Shown here: piece after piece, positions 49,208-57,502 of the stretch
How positions within the stretch are numbered: position 1 is the first letter of the stretch
How the letters are laid out: the number at the start of each line of letters is the position of its first letter
Assembly: GCF_014779715.1 (NCBI RefSeq)
Contig: NZ_JACXYU010000007.1
Coordinates: forward strand, 203,342 to 267,341
Reading direction: 5' to 3'
Source: Streptomyces chumphonensis
GTDB lineage: Bacteria; Actinomycetota; Actinomycetes; Streptomycetales; Streptomycetaceae
Length of the DNA stretch: 64,000 nucleotides
Position numbers and translations under genes: made by a program
Notes under the pieces: model-generated
The model's input: the letters and a program-made list of their open reading frames with translations, nothing else
What the model was told of the DNA's origin: nothing
Databases searched by the model: none

Positions 49208-49408
49208 TCAGCCTCGTCGCGGGGCCCGCCCGGTGGAGCGTCGCGGGGCGGCCACCCTGGGGGCGCCGCGACGGCCGGTGGGGACGAGGAGGCCCTCGGC
49301 CTCGGGCACGTTGCGGTGGAAGTTCGAGGGGTCGAGTCGGGCGTCCCGGGCCGTCTCGTAGACGCCGCGCAGTTCGGTGATGGTGAGCTCGGGGTCGCAG
49401 AAGCTGGT
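49208..49408 (-). pseudogene. Remnant of an NrtR-type Nudix regulator (C-terminal winged helix only)
   Basis: About 66 codons read TSFCDPELTITELRGVYETA, then RDARLDPSNFHRNVPEAEGL and LVPTGRRGAPR. This is the C-terminal winged-helix of Nudix-related transcriptional regulators (NrtR family). No Nudix box is found upstream in any frame, and the sequence before TSFC is not family-like. It appears to be a truncated gene relic. The 218 bp from here to the citrate synthase gene hold nothing else I can support. Confidence 0.6.
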
Positions 49409-49626
49409 AACGCGACGCGGCTCCTGGTGAGCCTGCTTGCCGCTCCCGGCTTCCCGTGGCGCACCGTGGACCCGGCCGGCGTTCCCGGACCCGCCGCCCG
49501 GCCGCGCCGCCCCCGGCCCGGGTCCTTCACCGGGGGCGGAGACGGCGGAGACGGTCCGGGGCCGACGGCCCGGCGGGTGCCGGCTGCGGTCGCCGGGGGC
49601 GGGCCGCCGCCGACCCCGGTGGCGGG

Positions 49627-50727
49627 TCAGCGGGCGACGGTGGAGAAGCCGTCGATCTCCTGCGGGCCGCGGCGGCCCGGGCCGGTGTAGCGGGCGGAGG
49701 GGCGCACGAGGCGGCCGGTGCGCTTCTGCTCCAGGATGTGCGCGGACCAGCCGGCCGTGCGGGCGCAGGTGAACATGGAGGTGAACATGTGCGCCGGCAC
49801 CTCGGCGAAGTCGAGCACGATGGCGGCCCAGAACTCGACGTTGGTGGCGAGGACGCGGTCGGGGCGGCGGGCCTTCAGTTCGCTCAGCGCGGCCTTCTCC
49901 AGCGCCTCGGCGACCTCGAAGCGCGGGGCGCCGAGCTCCTTGGCCGTGCGGCGCAGGACGCGGGCGCGGGGGTCCTCGGCGCGGTAGACGCGGTGGCCGA
50001 AGCCCATGAGCCGTTCGCCCTGGTCGAGCTGATGCTTGACGTAGGCGGTGGCGTCGCCGGTGCGCTCGATCTCCTCGATCATGCCGAGGACGCGGGAGGG
50101 CGCGCCGCCGTGGAGGGGGCCGGACATGGCGCCGACGGCGCCGGAGAGGGCGGCGGCGACGTCCGCGCCGGTGGAGGCGATGACGCGGGCGGTGAAGGTG
50201 GAGGCGTTCATTCCGTGCTCGGCGGCCGACGTCCAGTAGGCGTCGACGGCGGCGACGTGCTTGGGGTCGGGCTCGCCGCGCCACCGGCGCATGAACCGCT
50301 CGACGACCGTGTCGGCCTTGTCGATCTCGCGCTGCGGGACCATGGGCAGGCCCTGGCCACGGGCGGACTGGGCGACGTAGGACAGGGCCATGACGGCGGC
50401 GCGGGCCAGGTCGTCGCGGGCCTGCTCGGCGTCGATGTCGAGCAGCGGTTTGAGGCCCCACACGGGGGCGAGCATCGCGAGGGCGGACTGCACGTCCACG
50501 CGGATGTCACCGGAGTGGACGGGGATGGGGAAGGGCTCGGCCGGGGGCAGCCCGGGGTTGAAGCCGCCGTCGACCAGCAGCCCCCAGACGTTCCCGAAGG
50601 AGACGTGCCCGACCAGGTCCTCGATGTCGACACCCCGGTAGCGGAGGGCGCCGCCCTCCTTGTCGGGTTCGGCGATCTCCGTTTCGAACGCGACGACTCC
50701 TTCGAGTCCGGGGACGAAATCGGACAT
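49627..50727 (-). CDS. Citrate synthase family protein (citrate synthase 2 type)
   Basis: A 366-residue enzyme condensing acetyl-CoA (or propionyl-CoA) with oxaloacetate. Active-site histidines: His171 (SAAEHGMNAST), His206 (GPLHGGAP) and His245 (GFGHRVYRAEDPRA). At the position of the catalytic Asp (usually N-x-D-F) the protein has Glu (TNVEFWAAIVLDF). The start ATG follows GGAG. It is divergent from pdxH, as in other Streptomyces. A methylcitrate synthase role is also possible. Confidence 0.9.
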   Translation of the reverse strand: MSDFVPGLEGVVAFETEIAEPDKEGGALRYRGVDIEDLVGHVSFGNVWGLLVDGGFNPGLPPAEPFPIPVHSGDIRVDVQSALAMLAPVWGLKPLLDIDAEQARDDLARAAVMALSYVAQSARGQGLPMVPQREIDKADTVVERFMRRWRGEPDPKHVAAVDAYWTSAAEHGMNASTFTARVIASTGADVAAALSGAVGAMSGPLHGGAPSRVLGMIEEIERTGDATAYVKHQLDQGERLMGFGHRVYRAEDPRARVLRRTAKELGAPRFEVAEALEKAALSELKARRPDRVLATNVEFWAAIVLDFAEVPAHMFTSMFTCARTAGWSAHILEQKRTGRLVRPSARYTGPGRRGPQEIDGFSTVAR

Positions 50728-51102
50728 CAGGCGGCTCCTCTGCGTGGGTCGGAACGGCTCCGCTGCCGACTGTGCCGCGGGCTTGCGGTCCATTGCCGAG
50801 ATCCGGATGGTGCGCGCGCGGGTGATCTCCCCGCCTCGGGCGCGGTCGAACACGATAGCCGCGCCCGGCGCCCCCGGTCCCTTCACCGTCGGTGATTTTC
50901 GCCGGTTCGTCACCTCGGGGAGGTGAGTGAGAAGGGGCACACGCGGTGATCGGGTTGCCCTGGGTGTAGGGCGTGTGGAGACGGGGAAGACTGGGCCATC
51001 ACAGCCGGAGACCGGCGTGCGGTCCGTGGTCCGGGCTCGTGACGGTCCGCGTCTGTCGTGCGGCCCCTGCTCCCGTGTCCCGGGCCGGGGGGTTGCTGCA
51101 AG

Positions 51103-51864
51103 ATGAGAGGCGTGTCTGACGCCCAGGATCACCCTCACCACGCAGACCCGTCGATCGAGGCCGCCTTCGTGGCGCAGGCGGCGGCCGACGTCGCCGAGTC
51201 CGCGGCCGCCCGCGCCCGCCGGGCCCTGGACCCGGCCGCGATGCGGGCCCACTACCGCAGCGCCGGCCTCCTGGAACGTGATCTGGCCGACGAGCCGGCC
51301 GAGCAGTTCAGCCACTGGTTCCACGACGCGGAGGCGGCCGGGCTGCACGAGCCGAACGCGATGGTCCTGTCGACGGTGGACGCCGAGGGCCGTCCGAGCT
51401 CCCGCACGGTGCTGCTGAAGGCGTACGACGCGGCCGGGTTCGTCTTCTACACCAACTACGGCTCCCGCAAGGGGCGGGACATCGCCGCGAACCCGCAGGT
51501 GTCGCTGCTCTTCCCCTGGCACGGCATCGCCCGGCAGGTGATCGTCGCGGGCCGGGCGGCCCGGATCGGCCGGGCCGAGACGGCGGCGTACTTCCGCACC
51601 CGTCCGCACGGCTCGCAGCTCGGGGCGTGGGCGAGCGAGCAGTCGTCCACGGTGGCGTCGCGGGAGGAGCTGGACGCGCTCTACGCGGAGCTGGCCGCCC
51701 GCTACCCGGAGGGGGAGGACGTGCCCGCGCCGCCGCAGTGGGGCGGGTTCCGCGTCGTCCCGGAGACGGTGGAGTTCTGGCAGGGCCGGGAGAACCGGTT
51801 GCACGACCGGCTGCGCTACCGCCGCGAGGACGGGGGCTGGGCGGTCGAGCGGCTGTGCCCGTGA
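51103..51864 (+). CDS. pdxH: Pyridoxamine 5'-phosphate oxidase
   Basis: FMN enzyme that oxidises pyridoxine or pyridoxamine phosphate to PLP. It has about 253 residues including an N-terminal extension of about 45. Family motifs: [41 protein letters not shown] and the C-terminal [19 protein letters not shown], which binds FMN and substrate. The start is ATG 51103 or GTG 51112. A large RNA-hairpin structure follows the stop. Confidence 0.95.
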   Translation: MRGVSDAQDHPHHADPSIEAAFVAQAAADVAESAAARARRALDPAAMRAHYRSAGLLERDLADEPAEQFSHWFHDAEAAGLHEPNAMVLSTVDAEGRPSSRTVLLKAYDAAGFVFYTNYGSRKGRDIAANPQVSLLFPWHGIARQVIVAGRAARIGRAETAAYFRTRPHGSQLGAWASEQSSTVASREELDALYAELAARYPEGEDVPAPPQWGGFRVVPETVEFWQGRENRLHDRLRYRREDGGWAVERLCP

Positions 51865-51900
51865 GCGCCGCGGGGCGCGTGGGGAGTCACGGGAACGCAG

Positions 51901-51976
51901 ACGGCCTGCGGGTCGCTTCCCCTGACCGCCGTGGCGGCAGGGGGCCGGTCGGACGTACCGGCGACCCGCAGGCCGG
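51901..51976. ncRNA. Highly structured element (closing stem with two internal hairpins)
   Basis: CGGCCTGCGGGTCGC (51902-51916) pairs perfectly over 15 bp with GCGACCCGCAGGCCG (51961-51975). Inside are two further hairpins. CCCCTG-a-CCGCC (51919-51930) pairs with GGCGG-CAGGGG (51933-51943). CCGGT (51945-51949) pairs with ACCGG (51957-51961), sharing one base with the outer stem. The whole forms a three-way junction on either strand. It lies 36 nt past pdxH and also 58 nt past a 12-codon minus-strand ORF. It may be a double terminator or the body of a small RNA. Confidence 0.6.
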
Positions 51977-52034
51977 GTGACTGCGTGGATATGAGCCGGG
52001 CTGAGCCGGCTGCGCTGAGCGAGACGGCAGGCCC

Positions 52035-52073
52035 TTAGGCCGCAGTCACCTCACGCGTCCGGTGGTCATGCAT
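52035..52073 (-). CDS. 12-codon ORF with a perfect anti-SD-complementary ribosome site
   Basis: Encodes MHDHRTREVTAA followed by TAA. It is preceded by AAAGGAGGTGATCC (minus strand, about 52078-52091), which matches the whole anti-Shine-Dalgarno region of 16S rRNA. Spacing to the ATG is suitable. A promoter-like sequence stands about 25-60 nt upstream and a structured element follows. The length suggests a leader or regulatory peptide. No coding gene follows on that strand before pdxH's antisense side. Confidence 0.5.
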   Translation of the reverse strand: MHDHRTREVTAA

Positions 52074-52105
52074 GCTCCGGATCACCTCCTTTCTCGTGTG
52101 CCCGC

Positions 52106-52135
52106 ACGCTAACTCCGCTCCCCGGGGCCGGGCAA
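52106..52135 (-). promoter_or_regulatory. Promoter candidate for the 12-codon ORF
   Basis: On the minus strand TTGCCC (52135-52130), an 18-bp spacer and TAGCGT (52111-52106) resemble a housekeeping Streptomyces promoter. Transcription would start near 52099, about 25 nt before the ATG. Confidence 0.45.
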
Positions 52136-52307
52136 CGGAATTTCAAGGGCGCAACGATTTCCGCGAACGGGGTGTGTGTTGCGTCACGTTCGCGTTGAAT
52201 GAGTGTGCGTGCCCCGTGCACGTAATCGCCCGTACACGCGGGTCCAGGAGTCCACCGCTTCGAGCAGCAGAGCGGCACGGCCACGAGCCGGGCCGCCGGG
52301 GGTGCAG

Positions 52308-53717
52308 ATGTCCGCTCAGCCCGATACCCACTCCGAGCCGACGGCCGACGGCGGGGAGGGCACCTCCGCCGCCCCCGAGGTGCCGGACGGCTCCTGTCTG
52401 CTCGCGGCGCTGCTCGACGGCATGGACGCCGCGCTGTTCGCCCTGGACGGCGACGCCGTCGTCACCCACTGGAACCGCGAGGCCGAGCGGATGCTCGGCT
52501 GGAGCCAGGAGGAGGCCGTGGGGCGGCGCGGCCTGAGCGGCTGGGCGGTCCGCCCGGCCGACGCCGCCGACGTCGAGGAGCGGCTGCTGGCGCCGATGCG
52601 CGTGCCGGGCCGCCAGGTGCACGAGTTCGCGCTGGTCACGAAGGACGGCGGCCGGGTGCTGGTGCGCACGCAGTCCTCCGTCGTGCGGGATGCGGCCGGG
52701 GAGCCGGCGGGCGTCTACTGCGCGTTCAGCGAGGTGCACACGCAGATCGACCTGGAGCGGTCGGTGGCGCTGAGCGAGGCGTTGTTCGACGACGCGTCGT
52801 GGGGCGTGGTGCTCATCGACGCCGACCTGCGCCCGGCCGTCGTCAACCAGCACGCGGCCCGCGCCTTCGGGGTGCGGCGCTCGACGCTGCTGGGCCGGCC
52901 GCTCGGCGACGCCCTCAGCAACGGCCTGGAGGAGCTGGAGAGCGCGCTGCAGCACGTGCTGGCCGAGGGCACCCCGCCCGCCCCGGCGGACCTGTGGGTC
53001 ACGCTGCGGCCGCACGGCGACGGCCCGGTGGACCCGCCGCTGCGGCGGTGCTGGCGCAGCGGCTTCCTGCGGCTGTCCTCGCCGCTGGCGGAGGAGCCGG
53101 TGCCGCTGGGGGTGGCCTGGCTGTTCCACGACGTCACCGAGACCAAGCTGGCCGAGCAGCAGGCCGCCCGGCTGCGGTTCCGCGACAGCCAGCTGCACCG
53201 GGCGGCGCGGGCGGCGGCCGAGTGCGAGGACCCGATGGAGGCCGCGGTCGCCCACCTGGACTTCGCCCTCGCCGGGTACGCCGACCACGCCCTGCTGGAC
53301 CTGGCGGCCGGCGCGCGGCTGGTGCGGACGGCGCACGCCCCCGGCGGTTCGGCCTGGCACCCGACGCCGGAGAGCGGCCTGCCCGTCCCGTACATGGCCA
53401 ACCACCCGGCGCTCCAGGCGTTCGAGCACGGCGGCCCGGTGCGCGCGGGGGCGGGCGGGAGCACGTCCCCGGAGTGGGCCGCGGCGCGTTCGTGGCCGGA
53501 GGGGACGGCGTACGGGCTGTGCGCGGCGCTGCGCAGCCGGGGCCGGACGCTGGGCGTCGTCACGTTCCTGCGCGGCCCGGCCCGGCGCAACTTCGACCGG
53601 GCGGACACCGTGTACGCGCAGGACATCGCGGTGCGGATCGCGGCCTCCGTGGACCTGGCGCAGGCGGTGCGCGGGGAGCGCCGCCCGCGCGGCGGCCCGG
53701 CGGCTCAGTCCCGGTAG
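52308..53717 (+). CDS. PAS/PAS/GAF sensory protein without an output domain
   Basis: A 469-residue cytoplasmic protein. PAS 1 is about residues 25-150 (LLDGMDAALFALDGDAVVTHWNREAERMLGWSQEEAVGR). PAS 2 is about 165-285 (GVVLIDADLRPAVVNQHAARAFGVRRSTLLGR). A C-terminal GAF-like domain ends with RNFDRADTVYAQDIAVRIAASVDLAQAV. In Streptomyces this set usually precedes a PP2C (SpoIIE) phosphatase domain, but here the protein stops after GAF. Its end overlaps the convergent SIS gene by 13 bp. Confidence 0.85.
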   Translation: MSAQPDTHSEPTADGGEGTSAAPEVPDGSCLLAALLDGMDAALFALDGDAVVTHWNREAERMLGWSQEEAVGRRGLSGWAVRPADAADVEERLLAPMRVPGRQVHEFALVTKDGGRVLVRTQSSVVRDAAGEPAGVYCAFSEVHTQIDLERSVALSEALFDDASWGVVLIDADLRPAVVNQHAARAFGVRRSTLLGRPLGDALSNGLEELESALQHVLAEGTPPAPADLWVTLRPHGDGPVDPPLRRCWRSGFLRLSSPLAEEPVPLGVAWLFHDVTETKLAEQQAARLRFRDSQLHRAARAAAECEDPMEAAVAHLDFALAGYADHALLDLAAGARLVRTAHAPGGSAWHPTPESGLPVPYMANHPALQAFEHGGPVRAGAGGSTSPEWAAARSWPEGTAYGLCAALRSRGRTLGVVTFLRGPARRNFDRADTVYAQDIAVRIAASVDLAQAVRGERRPRGGPAAQSR

Positions 53718-54460
53718 AAGATCCGGTCCGCGTACTCCGTCATGACGCGCTCGTTCCAGGCGTGCCCGCCGTCGACGTTGCCGGAGCGCAGCAGCGGCGG
53801 GGTGAGGCCCCGCTCGGCGAGGACGCCGGCCGCCGTGGCGACGGCGGCCTGGAGCAGGGCGCTGGCGACGACGGTGGAGGCGGGGGCGAAGGGCGCCGGG
53901 ATGCCGGGGTGCGTGAGGGTGGCGTCGCCGACGGGGACCCGGCAGTCGAGCACGACGTCGCAGTGGTCCTTGAGGAAGGTGCCCGAGGCGTGCCGGGAGG
54001 CGGTCTCCCGCGCGTAGGCGGCCGACGTCAGGCCGATCACCCGCAGCCCCAGTTCCCGGGCGTGCTGCGCCATCTCCACGGGCAGCGGGTTGCGGCCGGA
54101 GAGCGAGACGACGACGAGGGCGTCCCCGGCGCGGGCGGGGGAGGCGTCCAGGGTGGCCGTGGCCAGCCCGTCGACGCACTCCAGGGCGCTGCCGAGGGTC
54201 GCGGGGCGGACGTCGACGCCGACGACGCCGGGGACCGTCAGCAGGTTCACGACGGCCAGGCCGCCGGCCCGGTAGACGACGTCCTGGGCGACGAGCGAGG
54301 AGTGCCCGGCCCCGAAGGTGAACAGTCGGCCGCCCTCGGCCACGGTGTCGGCCAGCAGCGTGCCCGCCGCGGCGACGGACGCCGCCTCCCCTTTCCTGAC
54401 CTGCTCCAGCAGGCCGATCGCACCGTCGAAGAACCGGTCGGCAAGCTCACTCGCGCTCAT
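53705..54460 (-). CDS. nagS: SIS-domain sugar-phosphate protein (NagS-like, SCO4393 type)
   Basis: A 251-residue SIS-fold protein that binds phosphosugars: LFTFGAGHSSLVAQDVVYRAGG, DALVVVSLSGRNPLPVEMAQ and the end GNVDGGHAWNERVMTEYADRIFYRD. It stands next to dmdR1 like S. coelicolor SCO4393. As I recall, that gene is called nagS and is linked to N-acetylglucosamine-6-phosphate metabolism and aminosugar toxicity. A DasR-like operator lies 23-38 bp upstream of its start, in line with this. The name rests on remembered synteny, not an alignment. Confidence 0.82.
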   Translation of the reverse strand: MSASELADRFFDGAIGLLEQVRKGEAASVAAAGTLLADTVAEGGRLFTFGAGHSSLVAQDVVYRAGGLAVVNLLTVPGVVGVDVRPATLGSALECVDGLATATLDASPARAGDALVVVSLSGRNPLPVEMAQHARELGLRVIGLTSAAYARETASRHASGTFLKDHCDVVLDCRVPVGDATLTHPGIPAPFAPASTVVASALLQAAVATAAGVLAERGLTPPLLRSGNVDGGHAWNERVMTEYADRIFYRD

Positions 54461-54482
54461 GGCGCTCACGCTAGAGGACCGA

Positions 54483-54498
54483 AGAGGTCTGGACCAGA
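54483..54498. promoter_or_regulatory. DasR-like operator (dre) at the SIS-domain gene
   Basis: AGAGGTCTGGACCAGA (54483-54498) matches the DasR consensus (A-S-TGGTCTAGACCA-S-T) at 13 of 16 positions. It lies just upstream of the SIS gene and at the far end of the dmdR1 promoter region. Confidence 0.6.
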
Positions 54499-54616
54499 GG
54501 GCCCGCGCCGCCGGTGCGCGCCCGCTGTGTGGGCACGGTGGCAACGGTTGTCGGCCGCATGCGTCAGAATTGAGGCCAGGGCCACCGCACCAGCTGACGA
54601 GGGGCACGTAGACCAG

Positions 54617-55312
54617 ATGTCAGGACTCATCGACACCACCGAGATGTACCTCCGCACCATTTTGGAGCTGGAGGAAGAAGGCGTCGTGCCCATGCGTGCC
54701 CGCATCGCCGAGCGCCTGGACCAGAGCGGTCCGACCGTCAGCCAGACGGTGGCCCGGATGGAGCGGGACGGTCTGCTGACCATCGCCGGGGACCGCCACC
54801 TGGAGCTGACCGGCGAGGGCCGCATGCTCGCCACCCGCGTCATGCGCAAGCACCGGCTCGCCGAGTGCCTGCTCGTCGACGTGATCGGGCTGGAGTGGGA
54901 GCAGGTCCACGCCGAGGCGTGCCGCTGGGAGCACGTGATGAGCGAGGCCGTCGAGCGGCGGGTGCTGGAGCTGCTGCGGCACCCCACCGAGTCCCCGTAC
55001 GGCAACCCGATCCCGGGGCTGGAGGAGCTGGGGGAGTCGGGGGACGGGGAGCCGTTCCTGGCCGACGCGATGGTGAGCCTCGCCGACCTGGCCCCGGGGC
55101 CGGACGGCAAGACCGTCGTCGTCCGGCGCATCGGCGAGCCGATCCAGACGGACTCCCAGCTCATGTACACGCTGCGGCGGGCGGGCGTGCAGCCCGGCTC
55201 CGTGGTCACCGTGACGCCGGCTTCGGGGGGCGCCGTGCACGTCGGCAGCGGGGGCGAGGCGGCCGAGCTCCAGGGGGAGGTCGCGGCCCACGTCTTCGTC
55301 GCCAAGCGCTGA
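54617..55312 (+). CDS. dmdR1: Iron-dependent DtxR-family repressor
   Basis: A 231-residue metal-dependent repressor of siderophore and iron genes. N-terminal HTH: MRARIAERLDQSGPTVSQTVARMERDGLL. All DtxR metal ligands sit at the standard positions: Met10, His79, Glu83, His98, Cys102, Glu105 and His106. The C-terminal SH3-like domain is present (VHVGSGGEAAELQGEVAAHVFVAKR). Position beside the SIS gene and upstream of an alpha/beta hydrolase matches dmdR1 (SCO4394). Confidence 0.93.
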   Translation: MSGLIDTTEMYLRTILELEEEGVVPMRARIAERLDQSGPTVSQTVARMERDGLLTIAGDRHLELTGEGRMLATRVMRKHRLAECLLVDVIGLEWEQVHAEACRWEHVMSEAVERRVLELLRHPTESPYGNPIPGLEELGESGDGEPFLADAMVSLADLAPGPDGKTVVVRRIGEPIQTDSQLMYTLRRAGVQPGSVVTVTPASGGAVHVGSGGEAAELQGEVAAHVFVAKR

Positions 55313-55740
55313 GCGGAGGTATCCGTTCCGGTGGGGCACCGGGTGGGCGTCGGCCGTGCGACCTGCGGTTCTTCGCCGATCGTGCTGACGTCGCGTCAAC
55401 ACGGGTTTTTTCCTCGGGCACTTGACCGGAATGCGTCCGGCCGGGTGCGGGGCGTGACACCCTGGCACCTGACGCATCGGTCGGGCGGAAGGGGTGGACG
55501 TGGCCGGACGGCTCGTCGCGGAGGCCCCGGCGCCGCATGCGACCGGGGCCCCGCTTCCCCGCACCCCCTGTCGGGTGCGGCCCGGATCCCCGAGCATCCC
55601 GGGCCGCCTCCCTCGGGCGCCCGATACCTCCCGATTCCGTGTGGCGCCCGCCTCCCGCTACGTCTCTCCCCGGCGCAGGGGGCGTCAACCGTGATCCGCC
55701 GTCACTCGAAGGTGGGAAGTTGCGCTGCTTCCACGCGTGT
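55313..55740. other. Intergenic region downstream of dmdR1
   Basis: About 430 bp with no supported gene. A 66-codon open frame at 55494-55694 has an ATG but a random-looking Arg/Pro-rich product and no clear ribosome site. A run of six T (about 55405-55411) stands out from the GC-rich context but has no clear stem before it. Confidence 0.5.
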
Positions 55741-55756
55741 TCGAATGATCGTTCGA
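55741..55756. promoter_or_regulatory. LexA-type SOS box before the alpha/beta hydrolase gene
   Basis: TCGAAT-GATC-GTTCGA (55741-55756) matches the actinobacterial SOS box TCGAAC-N4-GTTCGA at 11 of 12 fixed positions. It is located 107 bp before the hydrolase start. Confidence 0.6.
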
Positions 55757-55863
55757 TACCGTGGGGTGTGCGCCGAGGGCCGGGGTCGGTTCCCCGCCCG
55801 GAGGCCGGGCAAGCGTCGTAGAGCGGATTTCCAGCCAGTTTCCGGATGGGGGTGTCGGGTCAT

Positions 55864-56751
55864 ATGGTGCGACGCATCGATGTCACCGGTGCGGGCGGAG
55901 TCGGGCTCGCCGCCTGGGAGTTCGACGACCCGCCCAAGACGCCCCCCGACGGGGAGCGGGCGGCGGCCGCGTCGGAGGAGCAGCACCGGCCCGCCGTGCT
56001 CTTACTGCACGGACTGATGGGCCGGGCGTCCCACTGGGCGACGACGGCCCGCTGGCTGTCGTCCCGCTACCGGGCCGTCGGGCTCGACCAGCGCGGGCAC
56101 GGGCGCAGCGACAAGCCGCAGGACGGCCCGTTCGACCGGGACGCCTTCGTGTCCGACGCCGAGGCCGCCGTGGAGCAGCTCGGTCTCGGGCCCGTCGCGC
56201 TCGTGGGCCACTCCATGGGCGCGCTCACCGCCTGGCAGCTCGCCGCGCGCCGTCCCGACCTCGTCCGCTCCCTGGTCGTCGCCGACATGCGGGCCTCCGC
56301 CCTCGGCGAGCAGTCCCAGCGCGAGTGGGAGGCGTGGTACCGCTCCTGGCCGCTGCCGTTCGCCACCCAGGCCGACGTACGGAGGTGGTTCGGTGAGGAC
56401 GATCCGGCGCTGGAGCGGCCCAGCCGTTCCCGGGGCGCGTTCTACGCCGAGGTCATGGCCGAACAGGCCGACGGCTGGCGCCCGGTGTTCTCCCGCCGGC
56501 AGATGCTGATGGCCCGTGAGGCCTGGGTGCACGACGCGCACTGGGACGAGCTGGCCCAGGTCCGCTGCCCCGCCCTCGTCGTCCGTGGCATCGACGGGGA
56601 GCTGGGTCGCGCCGAGGCGCAGGAGATGGTCCGCGTCCTGCCGGACGGCGCGTACGCGGAGGTGCCCGACGCGGGACACCTCCTCCACTACGACCAGCCG
56701 GAGGCATGGCGCGCGGCGGTCGAGCCCTTCCTGGCGGCGACGCTGCCCTGA
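55864..56751 (+). CDS. Alpha/beta hydrolase
   Basis: About 295 residues. Oxyanion region LLLHGLMGRASHW, nucleophile elbow ALVGHSMGALTAW (Ser) and catalytic His in PDAGHLLHYDQPE are visible; the acid is probably the Asp in VVRGIDGELGR. ATG 55864 has GGGGGTG at good spacing, while ATG 55846 would add six residues. Substrate unknown. An SOS-box-like site upstream suggests damage-inducible expression. Confidence 0.9.
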   Translation: MVRRIDVTGAGGVGLAAWEFDDPPKTPPDGERAAAASEEQHRPAVLLLHGLMGRASHWATTARWLSSRYRAVGLDQRGHGRSDKPQDGPFDRDAFVSDAEAAVEQLGLGPVALVGHSMGALTAWQLAARRPDLVRSLVVADMRASALGEQSQREWEAWYRSWPLPFATQADVRRWFGEDDPALERPSRSRGAFYAEVMAEQADGWRPVFSRRQMLMAREAWVHDAHWDELAQVRCPALVVRGIDGELGRAEAQEMVRVLPDGAYAEVPDAGHLLHYDQPEAWRAAVEPFLAATLP

Positions 56752-56791
56752 CCGCGCCGCCACCGGTCCGACCGGGGCGGCGCGGGCCCGG

Positions 56792-57502
56792 TCAGCTCCG
56801 GCGGGACGCCGCCGCCTCCTGGCCGCAGCAGTAGGCCAGCTGCGGGAGGAGCTCCGCCACGTCCGGCAGCCACCGGTTGGCCGCCGTGGGACGCCGTGCC
56901 CACTGCACCGAGCCCCGCACCCCGACGCGGGTGGGCGGGGCGGCGACCCACGACCCGGCGGCGTGCGTCGCCAGGTCCAGCGCCCCCGGCGACCACCCCA
57001 GTCGCCGGATCAGATCGGGGGCCTTCGCCGCCGCACCGGGGAGCACGAAGAACAGCATCCGCCCCAGCGGCGTGCACGTCACCGGACCCAGCGGCACGCC
57101 CATGCGCTCCATGCGGGCCAGGGCCAGGCACCCGGCGACCTCCGGCACGTCGACGGCCTCGAAGGCGCGGCCCGTCGGCAGCAGCACCGAGGCGAACGGC
57201 GACCGCTCCCACAGCCGCCGCGCGGCCGCCCCGCTGCCCGTCGCGTGCGCGGCCCAGCCGGGCTCGGCGGGGTGGGCGCCGGGCGCCGGACAGCCCGCCG
57301 AGCCGCAGGTGCAGCGCGGCACCCCGTCGACGATTTCCAGCCAGGTGCCGGGCAGGACGTCCCAGTGCCGCTCCCCGGCGTACCGGACGGCGTGGTCGAG
57401 CGGTGTGTCGCCGTGCCGCGGGACCGGCTGGCGGGGCACCTTGGGGGACGGCTGCGGGGGCGGGCCCGCCGGGGTGACTGCGATCGTCTCTTCCACGCCC
57501 AT
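56792..57502 (-). CDS. Prim-pol domain protein (bifunctional DNA primase/polymerase, N-terminal family)
   Basis: A 236-residue protein. The family pattern is DHAVRYAGERHWDVLPGTWLEIVDGVPRCTCGSAGCPAPGAHP followed by the segment FASVLLPTGRAFEAVDVPEVAGCLAL. Stand-alone copies of this domain are common in Streptomyces chromosomes, and their catalytic acids are often missing. A clear DxD or DhD pair is not evident here (EAVDVPE is the nearest). It diverges from an XRE-repeat regulator. Confidence 0.8.
   Translation of the reverse strand: MGVEETIAVTPAGPPPQPSPKVPRQPVPRHGDTPLDHAVRYAGERHWDVLPGTWLEIVDGVPRCTCGSAGCPAPGAHPAEPGWAAHATGSGAAARRLWERSPFASVLLPTGRAFEAVDVPEVAGCLALARMERMGVPLGPVTCTPLGRMLFFVLPGAAAKAPDLIRRLGWSPGALDLATHAAGSWVAAPPTRVGVRGSVQWARRPTAANRWLPDVAELLPQLAYCCGQEAAASRRS

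Noticed and set aside
52079..52094. GGATCACCTCCTTTCT, identical to the 3' end of 16S rRNA
   Set aside because: No other 16S-like sequence lies upstream; on the minus strand it is simply a perfect Shine-Dalgarno sequence for the 12-codon ORF.
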